Shown: positions 28,463 to 38,133, counted from the stretch's first letter. The stretch is DNA of 45,354 nucleotides from an uncultured Clostridium sp. (GCA_948470025.1 CAOKNG010000007.1:1-45354); one strand, 5' to 3'. Notes: generated by a model from the sequence alone, not told the origin. Made by a program: numbers and translations.

Positions 28463-28749
28463 GCTATTTTCTTACCTTTCTGTCAAATGACTTCTAATAA
28501 ATGATTAACATAACCATAATAACACCAAAAATGGAAAAAAGCAAGAAAAATCGTAAGACGAAATTCGACAAAGGCAACAATTCAGAGCTAAAAACGAATT
28601 TGTATAGAAAATTATTACTCTTGAATTGTTACAACAAAAGAAATTAATATAGGTAGAAATCAATAAAATATCACGATAAAATAAAATTAGTAGATGGAAT
28701 ATAAGGATAAGTATGGTATAATAAAAAGGAAAAATAAAGAAAGGAGAGT
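28463..28749. other. Divergent intergenic region with a promoter-like pair and an inverted repeat
   Basis: On the minus strand TTGCTT (28544-28539) and TATTAT (28521-28516) are 17 bp apart. Further on, AACAATTCA (28576-28584) and TGAATTGTT (28622-28630) form a distant inverted repeat. No gene was found. Confidence 0.4.
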
Positions 28750-28833
28750 ATGGAATATTTAGAGTATTTCATGCAAAAAAATATAAATGAAATTAGATAT
28801 GGCAAGAGAATCAAGCTTAAAAATTTTATATAA
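28750..28833 (+). CDS. Possible 27-codon leader ORF overlapping the rsmB start
   Basis: A strong ribosome binding site (AAGGAGAG) fits ATG 28750, whose frame runs 27 codons and ends inside rsmB, while the rsmB ATG at 28787 has no clear binding site of its own. Either rsmB is translationally coupled to this leader or the start assignment is wrong. There is no CGG in the overlap, so the recoding seen elsewhere cannot join the two frames. Confidence 0.4.
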   Translation: MEYLEYFMQKNINEIRYGKRIKLKNFI

Positions 28834-30146
28834 AATAGAAGAAAATGGATATTCAAATTTGGTGTTAGATGAATATATAGAAAGTAAAAGAGAAAAACTA
28901 AGTGTAAAGGATATAAATTTTATTTCTGAAATGGTGTATGGTGTAACTACTTGGAAATTAACCATTGATACGATACTTGCCAAACATTCTAATATTAAAA
29001 TAAGCAAAATTTCAAAATGGGTGAAAATGATTTTGCGTATTGGTATTTATCAAATTGTATTTTTGGATAAAATACCCAAAAGTGCAGCGGTTAATGAAAG
29101 TGTTAACTTATGTAAAAAATATGGTTACAAGTCAGTTAATTTTGTAAATGCCATTCTTCGTAAAGTAGAAAAAAGCGATTATGAAGAATTATCGAAAATA
29201 GAAAATGAGATAGAACGAATTTCAAAAATGTATTCTATGCCAATTTGGATGGTAGAGAAATTATTGTCTGAGTATGGTTCCCAAAAGACAGAAGAAATAT
29301 GCAATTATTCAAATCGAAAACCAAAAATGACAATTCGTATAAATACGTTAAAAACAACAATTGAGGAATTAAAGGTAAAATTGAAACAAAGAGAAATTGA
29401 ATATGAAGAGGCAGAACTTCAAAATTTTTTACATATAAAAAAGATAAAAGGGGTAGCAAATTTGGACTTGTTTAAAGAAGGGTTCTTTACCATTCAAGAC
29501 GAAGGAGCAGGCAAAATTGGTTATATGGTAAATCCAAAAGAAAATGAAATAATATTAGATGCTTGTAGTGCACCACGGTGGAAAAACAACTCACTTAGCA
29601 GAACTTATGAAAAATGAAGGAAAGATTGAAGCATGGGATATTCATCCTAATCGTGTTAAATTAGTGGAAGAAAATGCTAAAAGATTAAGAATTTCGATTA
29701 TTACTACAAAGCAAAAAAATGCACTACAATATGAAGAAGAATATCAAGAAAAATTTGATAAGATTTTGCTAGATGTGCCTTGCATGGGATTAGGAGTCTT
29801 AAAAAGAAAACCAGATATTAAATGGAAAAAAACGAAAGAAGAGTTAGCAGATATTATAAAGATACAAAAAGAGATTTTGAAAATATGTAGCAAATATTTG
29901 AAAGATGATGGAGAATTGATATATTCTACATGTAGTATTTTAAAAGAGGAAAATGAAGACGTGATAGAAGAAATGATTCATACAAATGTACAAATAAATG
30001 AAAATAAGGTGGTAAAAAGTATTTCCGATAGCCAAGAAATAAGTAGTACAATTGATTCTTTTTGTATAATAGAACAAAAAACGATTTTGCCAGATGAAAA
30101 TACAGATGGTTTTTTTATGTGTAAACTAAAAAAATGCCATAGATAA
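28787..30146 (+). CDS. rsmB: 16S rRNA m5C967 methyltransferase (one +1 CGG site)
   Basis: An N-terminal NusB-like helical domain (residues 1 to about 140, LKILYKIEENGYSNLVLDEY) is followed by a NOL1/NOP2/Sun methyltransferase domain. CGGT at 29576 lies inside the AdoMet motif; glycine restores ACSAPGGKTTHLAEL. After it come LLDVPCMGLGVL with the first catalytic Cys and YSTCSILKEENED with the second. The composite is 452 aa, the normal RsmB length. The unshifted product ends at 29617 without the catalytic core. The start is ATG 28787 or 28799. The paralogue at 9510 keeps the same motif without CGG. Confidence 0.92.
29576..29579 (+). other. +1 recoding site CGGT in rsmB
   Basis: CCA CGG in frame. 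CGGT as Gly restores the AdoMet motif APGGKTTH. Confidence 0.94.
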
Positions 30147-30254
30147 ATTGACGTTGTAAGAAAAAATAAATTTTAACAGCAAATTTGAAAAGTACATATA
30201 AGTTAAGTAATGTTACAGATATATTACATTTACGTGACAATTCATAAAATACTA

Positions 30255-30282
30255 TTGACTTTTGAATGAAAACATATAAAAT
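30255..30282 (+). promoter_or_regulatory. Possible promoter of the type IV pilus operon
   Basis: TTGACT (30255-30260) and TAAAAT (30277-30282), spacer 16 bp, followed by an A-rich leader of about 155 nt with no feature I can name. Confidence 0.5.
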
Positions 30283-30440
30283 AACAATATGATACTTGGT
30301 TCGACAGATGAAAATTGCAATTTGATAGAAATGCGATTCGTAAAAAAGAAAAAAATGTAATTTTTGGATTAAAATTAACGTATTAAAATATAAAAAACGG
30401 TAAATGATAAAATTATAAAAAAATAACAAAGGAGAAAGAA

Positions 30441-32081
30441 ATGTCAACTTGTTTAGGTTTATATGTTGAAAATAATGTAATTAAATATGCAAAAGTATCC
30501 AAAGATAATGACAATATAAAAATTGACTCCTTTGGTATTAAATTTTATGACAAATTAAATGAAGCAATTAAACAGGTCGTGGAAGAAACGTATAGTTATA
30601 AAACACCAATTAGTATTAATTTATCAAACGAGCAATATAACTATTTCTATTTATTTAGTTTGCTAAATAAAAAGGATATGCAAAATGTAGTTAACACAGA
30701 ATTTGAATCTATTTGCTACGATAATGGTGTGAATAAAGACGCCTTTGAAAGCCGTTATGTATTAGTAAACGATTTAGGAGATAAAGAAAAAGTAAAAGCA
30801 ATCCATGTTTCTGCTAATAAAGCAGACCTTGCAAAAAAAGAACAACAACTAGAAGGATATCGAATTGTTTCTGAATCCCCAATGGGAACATCAATTGGAA
30901 ATTTACTAGATGATAAAGCTAATGAGAATGTTTTAATTGTAAATATCGAAGAAAAAACGACAATAACAACAGTTGTCGATAAAAAAATATTGGATATTCA
31001 AACACTAGAAGAAGGCGCAACACAAATCTTATCCAATATTAGTGTAAAAGAAAATTCTTACTCAAAGGCATATGAAATCTGCAAAAATTCTACTATTTAT
31101 ACACAAGAAGGAAAAGACTTACAATATGAAGAAAATGAATATCTTGATGATATTATGCCTACCTTATACAATATTGTAACAAGCGTTCGCAAAATTGTAG
31201 ACCAAAGTTTAAATAGGATTGATAAAATTTATATTACAGGAACAGCATCTGTCATTAATAATATTGATATTTATTTTCAAGAATATTTGAAAGATATTAA
31301 ATGTGAGATTTTGAAGCCATATTTTATTAATAATCTTCAAACTAAGATTAATATAAAAGATTATATAGAAGTAAACTCAGCAATTGCACTTGCATTAGAT
31401 GGTGTAGGACAAGGATTAAAAGGATTAAACTTTAAAAAAGAAACTTTTATGGATAAATTGCCGGAATGGTTAACAGCAGATGTTGGTGGGAAGAGTGGAA
31501 AAACTTCTAAATTAGCTAGCAAATTAAATATTCGATTCGATATGAATTTTAATGAAAAATTAACGGCTGGTGAGATTGGTTTAATTCGAATTGCTGTTGG
31601 AATATTAATCTTAATATTAATTTATAGTGGCATTAGTATGTTTTTAAATAAAGAGATTCAAACTAAAAACGATGAAATTGTAAAAGTAACAGAAGAAGTA
31701 AATACACAGATTTCAAAAATTAATAATGATACAACAATTTTGCGTACCAATACGAGCAAATATAAAAACATGACACAAAGACTAGAAGATTTAACTTCAA
31801 AAACGCAGGAAAAAAACAGAAGAAAAAATGCTATTCCAACCTTATTAAACCAAATTATGTATGTTATCCCAAAAGGAGTACAAATTACTTCAATCCAAAA
31901 TACATCAGGAGATACCATTGTTATTAATGCACAATCTTATAATTATGAACAATTAGGATATTTTAAATCAAAAATTAAAGAAGATGATATTTTATTAAAT
32001 GTTGTATCAGATAGTGGACAAAGAGAAGGACAAACTGGTTTAATTAAAACAGTGATTGAAGGAAGTTTGCCAATTGGATAA
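30441..32081 (+). CDS. Type IV pilus assembly PilM-PilN fusion
   Basis: The product is 546 aa. Residues 1 to about 340 look like the PilM actin-fold domain (LGLYVENNVIKYAKV start, and a region resembling the ATPase phosphate motif, KIYITGTASVINN). A membrane helix follows near 378-398 (IRIAVGILILILIYSG), then a coiled coil and a PilN-like periplasmic-type domain (QIMYVIPKGVQITSIQ). In most bacteria PilM and PilN are separate proteins of the inner alignment complex; here they are one chain. It is the first gene of the pilus operon, 14 bp before the pilO-like gene. Confidence 0.8.
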   Translation: MSTCLGLYVENNVIKYAKVSKDNDNIKIDSFGIKFYDKLNEAIKQVVEETYSYKTPISINLSNEQYNYFYLFSLLNKKDMQNVVNTEFESICYDNGVNKDAFESRYVLVNDLGDKEKVKAIHVSANKADLAKKEQQLEGYRIVSESPMGTSIGNLLDDKANENVLIVNIEEKTTITTVVDKKILDIQTLEEGATQILSNISVKENSYSKAYEICKNSTIYTQEGKDLQYEENEYLDDIMPTLYNIVTSVRKIVDQSLNRIDKIYITGTASVINNIDIYFQEYLKDIKCEILKPYFINNLQTKINIKDYIEVNSAIALALDGVGQGLKGLNFKKETFMDKLPEWLTADVGGKSGKTSKLASKLNIRFDMNFNEKLTAGEIGLIRIAVGILILILIYSGISMFLNKEIQTKNDEIVKVTEEVNTQISKINNDTTILRTNTSKYKNMTQRLEDLTSKTQEKNRRKNAIPTLLNQIMYVIPKGVQITSIQNTSGDTIVINAQSYNYEQLGYFKSKIKEDDILLNVVSDSGQREGQTGLIKTVIEGSLPIG

Positions 32082-32095
32082 AGGAGACTAAAAAT

Positions 32096-32800
32096 ATGAG
32101 GAAAATTTTAATATTTTTATTAATTGTTTTACTATTGATACTTGGGTATTTTATCATTTTTAATGGTTTAAATATTTTTGGAATGGAAGTGCTATCTGTT
32201 TTTGCCATTAAAGATAAGAGTGAAGAATTAGATGTTCAACTTCAAAAAATAAGTACCTTAACAAGTGTTGATCGTACAAAAGCTATGAGTGAGTTAAATG
32301 ATAGTGCAAAACAATTAGTAATTGCAAAAGAAGAATATAATGATAAAATTTTGTATAGTTCTAAAGAAGATATTGAAATTGCCACACAAGGCATTCAATA
32401 TGAAATGGAGTATTTATGGACAAAAATAGGAAATCATGCAACAAAAAATGGGATTGTACTAAAATTTACAGTTAGACAAAGTTCGACAGGAGCACAGAAC
32501 CAATATGATTTATCTTTTGTGGCAACAGGAAGATATGTATCAATTTCTGAATTTATTGCAGCTCTAGAAAATGACTCTTCATTGAATTTCAAAATTGAAA
32601 ATGCAAAAGTATCACCATTTGAAGGAAGTACAGAAAATTTGCAAGCAAGTTTTGAAGTAAAAGAAATTTCAATTCGCATTGATAATATTACCAAAATACA
32701 AGCAGGGACGCAAACAAACGATACTTTAGATACTGATATGCCCAATAATACAGTAACACAAGATAATACGCTGATTGATGAAGAAGGAGGGAATTCATAA
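32096..32800 (+). CDS. PilO-like pilus assembly protein
   Basis: The product is 234 aa, with an N-terminal membrane helix (LIFLLIVLLLILGYFIIF), a coiled coil (SEELDVQLQKIS, about residues 40-80) and a C-terminal ferredoxin-like region (ISEFIAALENDSSLNFKIENAKVS). This is the topology of PilO in the PilMNO complex. It directly follows the pilM-N fusion and overlaps the next start (TAATG). Sequence identity to PilO is low, so the call rests on topology and order. Confidence 0.7.
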   Translation: MRKILIFLLIVLLLILGYFIIFNGLNIFGMEVLSVFAIKDKSEELDVQLQKISTLTSVDRTKAMSELNDSAKQLVIAKEEYNDKILYSSKEDIEIATQGIQYEMEYLWTKIGNHATKNGIVLKFTVRQSSTGAQNQYDLSFVATGRYVSISEFIAALENDSSLNFKIENAKVSPFEGSTENLQASFEVKEISIRIDNITKIQAGTQTNDTLDTDMPNNTVTQDNTLIDEEGGNS

Positions 32801-33225
32801 TGAAAACAGCTTTTAAAGAAGTTATCATTATTCTGTTGTTAGTATTAGCGATATTGCTGGTATTAGGAGTATTTTTATATGATTATATTCCAATGAATAA
32901 AGTTGTACCTAAAATAGAACAATATGAAGCACCAAATAATATAAAAGAAGAATTGAAAGAAAGTATAGAAGATTCAGAAAATACAATGACACCAATTGTA
33001 TACGAAATCAATAATAGTGATTTAAATTTATATGAAAGAACAAAAGATTATGATAAAGGAAAAGTAAATCCATTTGGAAATACAACAGCTGAAGTTGTAG
33101 AAAATACCACAACTTCAAGTGGAAATACAGGAAGTACTACGACGACACAAACTTCAAATAATGATAATAGTAGTACAAACACACAAAATTCTAGTATAAT
33201 TCAAAAACCTACTGGAATTAAGTAA
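32800..33225 (+). CDS. Membrane-anchored accessory pilus protein with low-complexity tail
   Basis: The product is 141 aa, with one N-terminal helix (VIIILLLVLAILLVLGVFLYDY) and then an acidic linker. A motif RTKDYDKGKVNPFG precedes a Thr/Ser/Asn-rich tail (residues 95-135). The KxNPF segment recalls PilP/GspC-like linkers, but homology is not clear. It is coupled to the upstream pilO-like gene by a one-base overlap. Likely part of the inner-membrane pilus complex, inferred from position. Confidence 0.6.
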   Translation: MKTAFKEVIIILLLVLAILLVLGVFLYDYIPMNKVVPKIEQYEAPNNIKEELKESIEDSENTMTPIVYEINNSDLNLYERTKDYDKGKVNPFGNTTAEVVENTTTSSGNTGSTTTTQTSNNDNSSTNTQNSSIIQKPTGIK

Positions 33226-33285
33226 CATTCGGTTATATTTATTCTATAAATATATACAATAAAAAATAATAAGGAGGAATTTTTT

Positions 33286-33519
33286 ATGTTAAAAGGACAA
33301 AAAGGTATTACATTAGTTGCATTAGTAATTACAATCATCGTATTATTAATCTTAGCAGGTATTACAATTAGTTTAACAGTTGGACAAAGAGGTCTCTTAA
33401 ATAGAGCTCAAGATGCTGGAAGAAACTATCAAAATGCTGCTAAAAAAGAAGAAGAAGACTTAACTACTTTAGATCAAACAACTGAAGATATCATTCGCAA
33501 TATAGAAGCTGAGAGATAG
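33286..33519 (+). CDS. Major type IV pilin-like protein
   Basis: The product is 77 aa. It has a short basic leader ending in Gly (MLKGQKG), then a class III-like hydrophobic helix (ITLVALVITIIVLLILAGI) and a small charged head. This is a typical gut-Clostridia prepilin. The usual Glu at mature position 5 is Ala. AAGGAGG precedes ATG 33286. A hairpin just downstream would let this gene be expressed above the rest of the operon, as expected for the main pilin. Confidence 0.8.
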   Translation: MLKGQKGITLVALVITIIVLLILAGITISLTVGQRGLLNRAQDAGRNYQNAAKKEEEDLTTLDQTTEDIIRNIEAER

Positions 33520-33535
33520 TTAGAAGGATACTAGA

Positions 33536-33570
33536 TGGCATATGCATAAAAATGTATATGCCATTTAGTT
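33536..33570 (+). terminator. Leaky terminator/processing hairpin after the pilin gene
   Basis: TGGCATATGCAT pairs with ATGTATATGCCA (one G-T pair) and is followed by TTTAGTTT. It probably lowers transcription into the downstream pilus genes. Confidence 0.65.
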
Positions 33571-33595
33571 TAATGACTAAACAAAGGAGAAAAAT

Positions 33596-34408
33596 ATGAT
33601 ACAATTTTTTTTACTAAGCATTTTGTTTATAATTGGAATCTATTTCGGTAGCTTTTTTACCCTCGCTACTTACCGTTTGCCTAAAAAACAGAATATTACG
33701 CACAAACATTCTTATTGCCCTAATTGTAATCATAAATTGGGAATATTTGATTTAATTCCAGTGTTTAGTTTTTTATTTTTAGGTGGAAAATGCCGTTATT
33801 GCAAACATAAAATTGGTATTCGTTACTTTCTATTTGAAATATTAACAGGTATCGTTTTTGTGTTATTTGGTTTATCATTAAAAATAGATGTGTATTCTTT
33901 GAGAATGGATGATATTATTTATTTTATACTAGGAATTTTATATTTTACTAGTCTATTTATATTAGGGGGAATAAATAAAGAAAAAAATGAAATTCCAAAA
34001 TCAGTAGTATATTATCAAGTTTTTATTTCTTTTATATATATTGTATATTCATGTACATTCCAAAAAGGAAATGTATATAAATATGGGATATATTTATGTA
34101 TCATGTTTTTTTTGATTTTATATGACACAATTCACTTTAGAAAAAATTTGAAAGAAAATACAACTTTGCTTATATTCATATTTATAGTAAATATGGTAAT
34201 GATAACAAAAGAATACATAACAATGATGACATTACTATTTGCAATACTCATTATTGGTTTTGAAAATGCAATAAAATATTGCAAAAAACGAAAATCACAA
34301 AAAGTTATTGATAAACACGAAAAAACACCAATCATTTTTTATTTGAGTGTAGCAAATATCATTATGCTAGTTGGTAGTAATTTTTTAGTAAATTATATGG
34401 TGAAGTAA
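33596..34408 (+). CDS. PilD-like prepilin peptidase (A24), catalytic Asp residues not visible
   Basis: The N-terminal half is clearly type IV prepilin peptidase. GSFFTLATYRLPK is followed by the zinc tetrad CPNC...CRYC and GIRYFLFEILTG. It is a polytopic membrane protein of 270 aa. The position where the first catalytic Asp should precede the IP motif reads GGINKEKNEIPKS, and I see no GxGDxK motif for the second. It may keep only the N-methyltransferase part, use shifted Asp residues, or be supported by another peptidase elsewhere. It lies between the pilin and two pseudopilins. Confidence 0.7.
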   Translation: MIQFFLLSILFIIGIYFGSFFTLATYRLPKKQNITHKHSYCPNCNHKLGIFDLIPVFSFLFLGGKCRYCKHKIGIRYFLFEILTGIVFVLFGLSLKIDVYSLRMDDIIYFILGILYFTSLFILGGINKEKNEIPKSVVYYQVFISFIYIVYSCTFQKGNVYKYGIYLCIMFFLILYDTIHFRKNLKENTTLLIFIFIVNMVMITKEYITMMTLLFAILIIGFENAIKYCKKRKSQKVIDKHEKTPIIFYLSVANIIMLVGSNFLVNYMVK

Positions 34409-34417
34409 AGGTGAGAT

Positions 34418-34876
34418 ATGAAAATAAAAATGAGAAATTTGAAAAAGAATACAGGATTTACAACTGCAGATATTGTAGTGGCAATTATTGTTATGATGAT
34501 ATTTGTGGGGTTAATCACAACATTGTTTTATAATTTTTATTTGACAACGACTGCTAGAAATAGAAATGCTATGGCAACAAATTATATTGTTGATGTGATA
34601 GAAGAAATTAAAGCAATGAATTATGATGATATTTCCGGTGATACAGAAAATAATAATAGTATTAACGAGCTAATACAACAATTAGAAGTGAATAAGAAAA
34701 TACCAAAAGAATATACCATAACAGGAAAGGTACAGAAATACAATGAGATAGAAGGGAATACAGACAAAAAGGATTTTGTTAAAATTTTAACAGTAGCAGT
34801 AGAATATAATGTTGGAAAGAAAGCAGAAAAGATTGAAATTTCAACATTGATAACGAAAAAGAGGAGTGAGGTATGA
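34418..34876 (+). CDS. Type IV pseudopilin (minor pilin)
   Basis: The product is 152 aa, with a basic leader ending KKNTG, then FTTADIVVAIIVMMIFVGLI, a prepilin helix with Asp at mature position 5 instead of Glu. The soluble head is polar. It overlaps the next gene by 4 bp. Minor pilins of this sort (PilV/PilW position) prime pilus assembly. Confidence 0.75.
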   Translation: MKIKMRNLKKNTGFTTADIVVAIIVMMIFVGLITTLFYNFYLTTTARNRNAMATNYIVDVIEEIKAMNYDDISGDTENNNSINELIQQLEVNKKIPKEYTITGKVQKYNEIEGNTDKKDFVKILTVAVEYNVGKKAEKIEISTLITKKRSEV

Positions 34877-35301
34877 AACAAAATTTAGGCTTAACAACAA
34901 CAAGTATTATTATTTATGTAATTGCAATGATGATTGTAATAGGAGTGATTGCAAGTATTACATCTTTTTTCTATACAAACGTAAGTAATGTAGATGAGAA
35001 TAGTAATCATATTGCAGAAATAACAAAATTTCATATGTACTTTTTAGAAGAAACAACCAAAAAAGATAATACAATATACACAATAGAAAATGAATCGATT
35101 ACATTTGCCACGGGAAATACTTTTACGTTTCAAGATAATAACATTTACTTTAACCATGTTAAAATTTGTGAAGATGTTTCGAATTTACAGTTTGCTGTAG
35201 AAAATAAGAATGATAAAACAATTGTCAAAGTGCTTATTACATTTGGGAGAACGAATGAATATACAAAAACAACTCAATATGTTTTAAACACGGATATGTA
35301 A
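34873..35301 (+). CDS. Second type IV pseudopilin
   Basis: The product is 142 aa with a very short leader (MKQNLG) and a hydrophobic helix LTTTSIIIYVIAMMIVIGVI, without an acidic residue at position 5. The head is polar, with the pattern EITKFHMYFLEETT common in PilW-like proteins. Its ATG overlaps the preceding stop region (GTATGA), so it is translationally coupled. Likely a minor pilin pair with the previous gene. Confidence 0.7.
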   Translation: MKQNLGLTTTSIIIYVIAMMIVIGVIASITSFFYTNVSNVDENSNHIAEITKFHMYFLEETTKKDNTIYTIENESITFATGNTFTFQDNNIYFNHVKICEDVSNLQFAVENKNDKTIVKVLITFGRTNEYTKTTQYVLNTDM

Positions 35302-35385
35302 ATCATGGTAATTGATATAAGACCCTAGGAATTACTAACAAGATGAGTTATAATAAAAAAGGAAAACAACAAAGGAGGAAATAGT

Positions 35386-37008
35386 ATGGAAAGAAGAGTA
35401 CCAATTGGAATTGAATTAGTAAGAAAAGGCGTCATTACCGAAAACGATATTCAAAAGGCATTAGAATATCAAAAAAGTCATACCAATAAGAAATTAGGAG
35501 ATATTTTAAATGAATTAAAAGTGTGCGACTCTTACCGATTAATTCAAGCGATAGGGGAAATTTTAGGAGAAAAAGCAATTTTACTAGAGCAAAGTGATAT
35601 TAAAATAAATTTAGATGATTATATTTCACCAGATGTATTAAGACGTAATCGTGCGATTCCTTTTGAAATAGAGGGAGGTAGGATTAAAGTTTGTTTTTCG
35701 GACACGGCTAATAAAAGAGCAGTAGACACGATTCGTCTTCTTTTATTAAACAAAGGCTTAATTATGGAAAAATATATTACCTTTGATAGTAACATTGAAA
35801 AAATATTAATTTCAATGCAAGGGAAAGAAACGGATGATATTAATTCATCTTCCGACATTACAGGATTAGTTGATACTATTATTAAAAAGGCAATGGATAA
35901 AAGGGCAAGTGATATTCATTTTGAACCCATGGAAGATGAACTTCGCATTCGTTATCGTATTGATGGAGAATTATTTACTGCAGGAAACTTAGATAAAGAA
36001 AAACAAGCACAAATAATTGGGCGCCTAAAAGCAATTTCCAATATGCACCAAGAAAAACAAGAATCACAAGATGGTAGAATTCTGTTATATCCAGACTACA
36101 ATATTCGTGTTTCTTCGCAAAAAAATGTTCATGGTGAAAAATTTGTGTTAAGATTACTAAAGAAAAATTCAGATATTCGTAATTTGTTTGAATTAGGATT
36201 TCCACAAAACCAAGAAATTGTGAAAAACAGTTTTGAAAAGAAAAATAGTATTACCATTATGGCAGCACCAACAGGAGAAGGTAAAACCACGACCCTTTAC
36301 AGTATTATTGATTACTTAAATAAACCAGAAATCAATGTAACCACCATTGAAGACCCAGTGGAAATCCGAATTTCCGGTTTAAATCAAGTAGAAGTGGATG
36401 CCAAAACAAGCTTTTCCGACTCATTACGAACCGTATTAAGACAAGACCCAGATATTATTCTAGTAGGAGAAATTCGTGATAGAGAAACAGCAGAAATTGC
36501 TTTGCAAGCAGGACAAACAGGACATTATGTATTATCTACCATTCATACCATCGATAGTGTAGAAGTAATTACCAGATTAAGAAAAATGGGAGTTTCCAAT
36601 TACGATATTGCAAGTACGCTTGCCACAGCAGTATCACAAAGGCTTGTTCGAAAAATATGTCCACATTGTGCAAGAACAAGAGAATTCACTTTTGAAGAAA
36701 CCGAAATTATGAAACGAATTGGTGAAAAATATGGCGTAAATTTTGATTTCTATGGAAAAACAACCTATGATGCGGTGGGTTGCTCACAATGCAATAATAC
36801 AGGATATTATGACCGAGTTGGCGTTTTTGAAATTTTAAACATTGATGATGAATTAAGGGAACTGATTACCAGTGATGCTTCTACCTTAAAAATGAAAGAA
36901 GCAGCCATCAGAAAAAATTATAAACCACTTGTGATTGATGGTATTTATAAAGTACTAGCCGGTGTTACCACATTAGAAGAATTAAATAAAAAATTAGTAA
37001 TTTATTAA
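35386..37008 (+). CDS. pilB: Type IV pilus extension ATPase
   Basis: The product is 540 aa. It has an N-terminal MshEN-like domain (residues 10-150, LGDILNELKVC), possibly for c-di-GMP. The hexameric ATPase core has Walker A APTGEGKTTT, Asp box DPVEIR, Walker B ILVGEIRDRETAE, His box TIHT, and a tetracysteine zinc motif (CPHC and CSQC). AAAGGAGG precedes ATG 35386. No in-frame CGG occurs although CGG is present out of frame (for example tttccGGTtta). It powers pilus extension; the PilZ gene at 44591 and the MshEN domain suggest c-di-GMP control, which is inference. Confidence 0.93.
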   Translation: MERRVPIGIELVRKGVITENDIQKALEYQKSHTNKKLGDILNELKVCDSYRLIQAIGEILGEKAILLEQSDIKINLDDYISPDVLRRNRAIPFEIEGGRIKVCFSDTANKRAVDTIRLLLLNKGLIMEKYITFDSNIEKILISMQGKETDDINSSSDITGLVDTIIKKAMDKRASDIHFEPMEDELRIRYRIDGELFTAGNLDKEKQAQIIGRLKAISNMHQEKQESQDGRILLYPDYNIRVSSQKNVHGEKFVLRLLKKNSDIRNLFELGFPQNQEIVKNSFEKKNSITIMAAPTGEGKTTTLYSIIDYLNKPEINVTTIEDPVEIRISGLNQVEVDAKTSFSDSLRTVLRQDPDIILVGEIRDRETAEIALQAGQTGHYVLSTIHTIDSVEVITRLRKMGVSNYDIASTLATAVSQRLVRKICPHCARTREFTFEETEIMKRIGEKYGVNFDFYGKTTYDAVGCSQCNNTGYYDRVGVFEILNIDDELRELITSDASTLKMKEAAIRKNYKPLVIDGIYKVLAGVTTLEELNKKLVIY

Positions 37009-37032
37009 AATTACATGGGAGGGAAAATACAA

Positions 37033-38133
37033 ATGATACAAATTGAAAAAATACTAGATGAAGCAATCGAAAGAGATGCATCGGATATCCACTTTATTTG
37101 TGGGAATAAGCCAATGCTTCGAATTATAAGAGAATTAAGACCAGTAGAAGAATGCGAAGAATTGACACCAGAAGATATGAATGAAATATATGATTATTTA
37201 GTAAGAGGAAATATCGAAAAAGATACTGTATATAAAGAAACAAGGAAGCTAGATACCTCTTTAGAGTATGCAGAAAAACGTTTTAGGGTTAACATTTCTT
37301 CTTCAGAAGATGTACCACTTTTTACATTAAGAATTATAAAAAGTGAATTGCCAAAGTTTGAAGATTTAGGTGTACCAGATATTGTAAGACGTATGACATA
37401 TCAACCACAAGGACTTATGTTAGTAACAGGAAAAACAAACTCTGGAAAAACAACAACCTTAAGTGCATTAATTAATGAGATTAACGAAACACAAAATAAA
37501 AAAATATTAACCTTAGAAAGTCCAGTGGAATATAAACATCATTCCAAAAAATCCATTATCGTACAAAAAGAAGTAGGGATTGGTGGAGATTCTTTATGTT
37601 ATAGCGATGGTGTAAAAAACTCCTTAAGAGAAGACTGTGACATTGTTGTCGTAGGAGAGATTCGTGATAAAGAAACCATGGATGCAGCCATCGAAACAGC
37701 AGAAGCAGGGCATTTAGTAATTGGTACCTTGCATACCAAATCTTGTGCAGAAACGATTGACCGTATGATTAACTTCTATGATATTAGTGACCAGCAAACC
37801 ATTAAATATTTGATTGCATCTTTATTAAAATTAGTTATTTCACAAAGACTATTAAAAGGAACCGATGGAAGACTAGTATTAGTACCAGAAGTAATGGTAG
37901 TAGATAACATTGTAGCAGGACTGATTCGTAAAGAAAAAATTAGTGTATCTGAAATAGAAGATGCCATTCAAAGTAACTTAGAAAAAGGAAGTATTGGATT
38001 AATCAATTCCATTGCAGAACTATTTGTGGAAGATAAAATTACATTAGAGCAAGCAAAGGCTCAAATTGAAGAAAAAAATATTGAAACGTTAAATCGAACG
38101 ATTATGCAACTTCGAATTAAAAGAGATAAATGA
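37033..38133 (+). CDS. pilT: Type IV pilus retraction ATPase
   Basis: The product is 366 aa. It has Walker A TGKTNSGKTTT, Walker B VVVGEIRDKETMD, and His box GTLHTKS, and lacks the tetracysteine of PilB; this is PilT. ATG 37033 is chosen because GGGAGGG at 37018-37024 gives good spacing; GTG/ATG codons upstream overlap that site. It acts with PilB and PilC at the inner membrane base. Presence of PilT implies retractile, twitching-type pili. Confidence 0.9.
   Translation: MIQIEKILDEAIERDASDIHFICGNKPMLRIIRELRPVEECEELTPEDMNEIYDYLVRGNIEKDTVYKETRKLDTSLEYAEKRFRVNISSSEDVPLFTLRIIKSELPKFEDLGVPDIVRRMTYQPQGLMLVTGKTNSGKTTTLSALINEINETQNKKILTLESPVEYKHHSKKSIIVQKEVGIGGDSLCYSDGVKNSLREDCDIVVVGEIRDKETMDAAIETAEAGHLVIGTLHTKSCAETIDRMINFYDISDQQTIKYLIASLLKLVISQRLLKGTDGRLVLVPEVMVVDNIVAGLIRKEKISVSEIEDAIQSNLEKGSIGLINSIAELFVEDKITLEQAKAQIEEKNIETLNRTIMQLRIKRDK

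Noticed and set aside
30147..30440. tRNA-like GGTTCGA at about 30299 as a tRNA gene
   Set aside because: No acceptor, D-arm or anticodon stem could be formed around it. No tRNA gene was found anywhere in the window.
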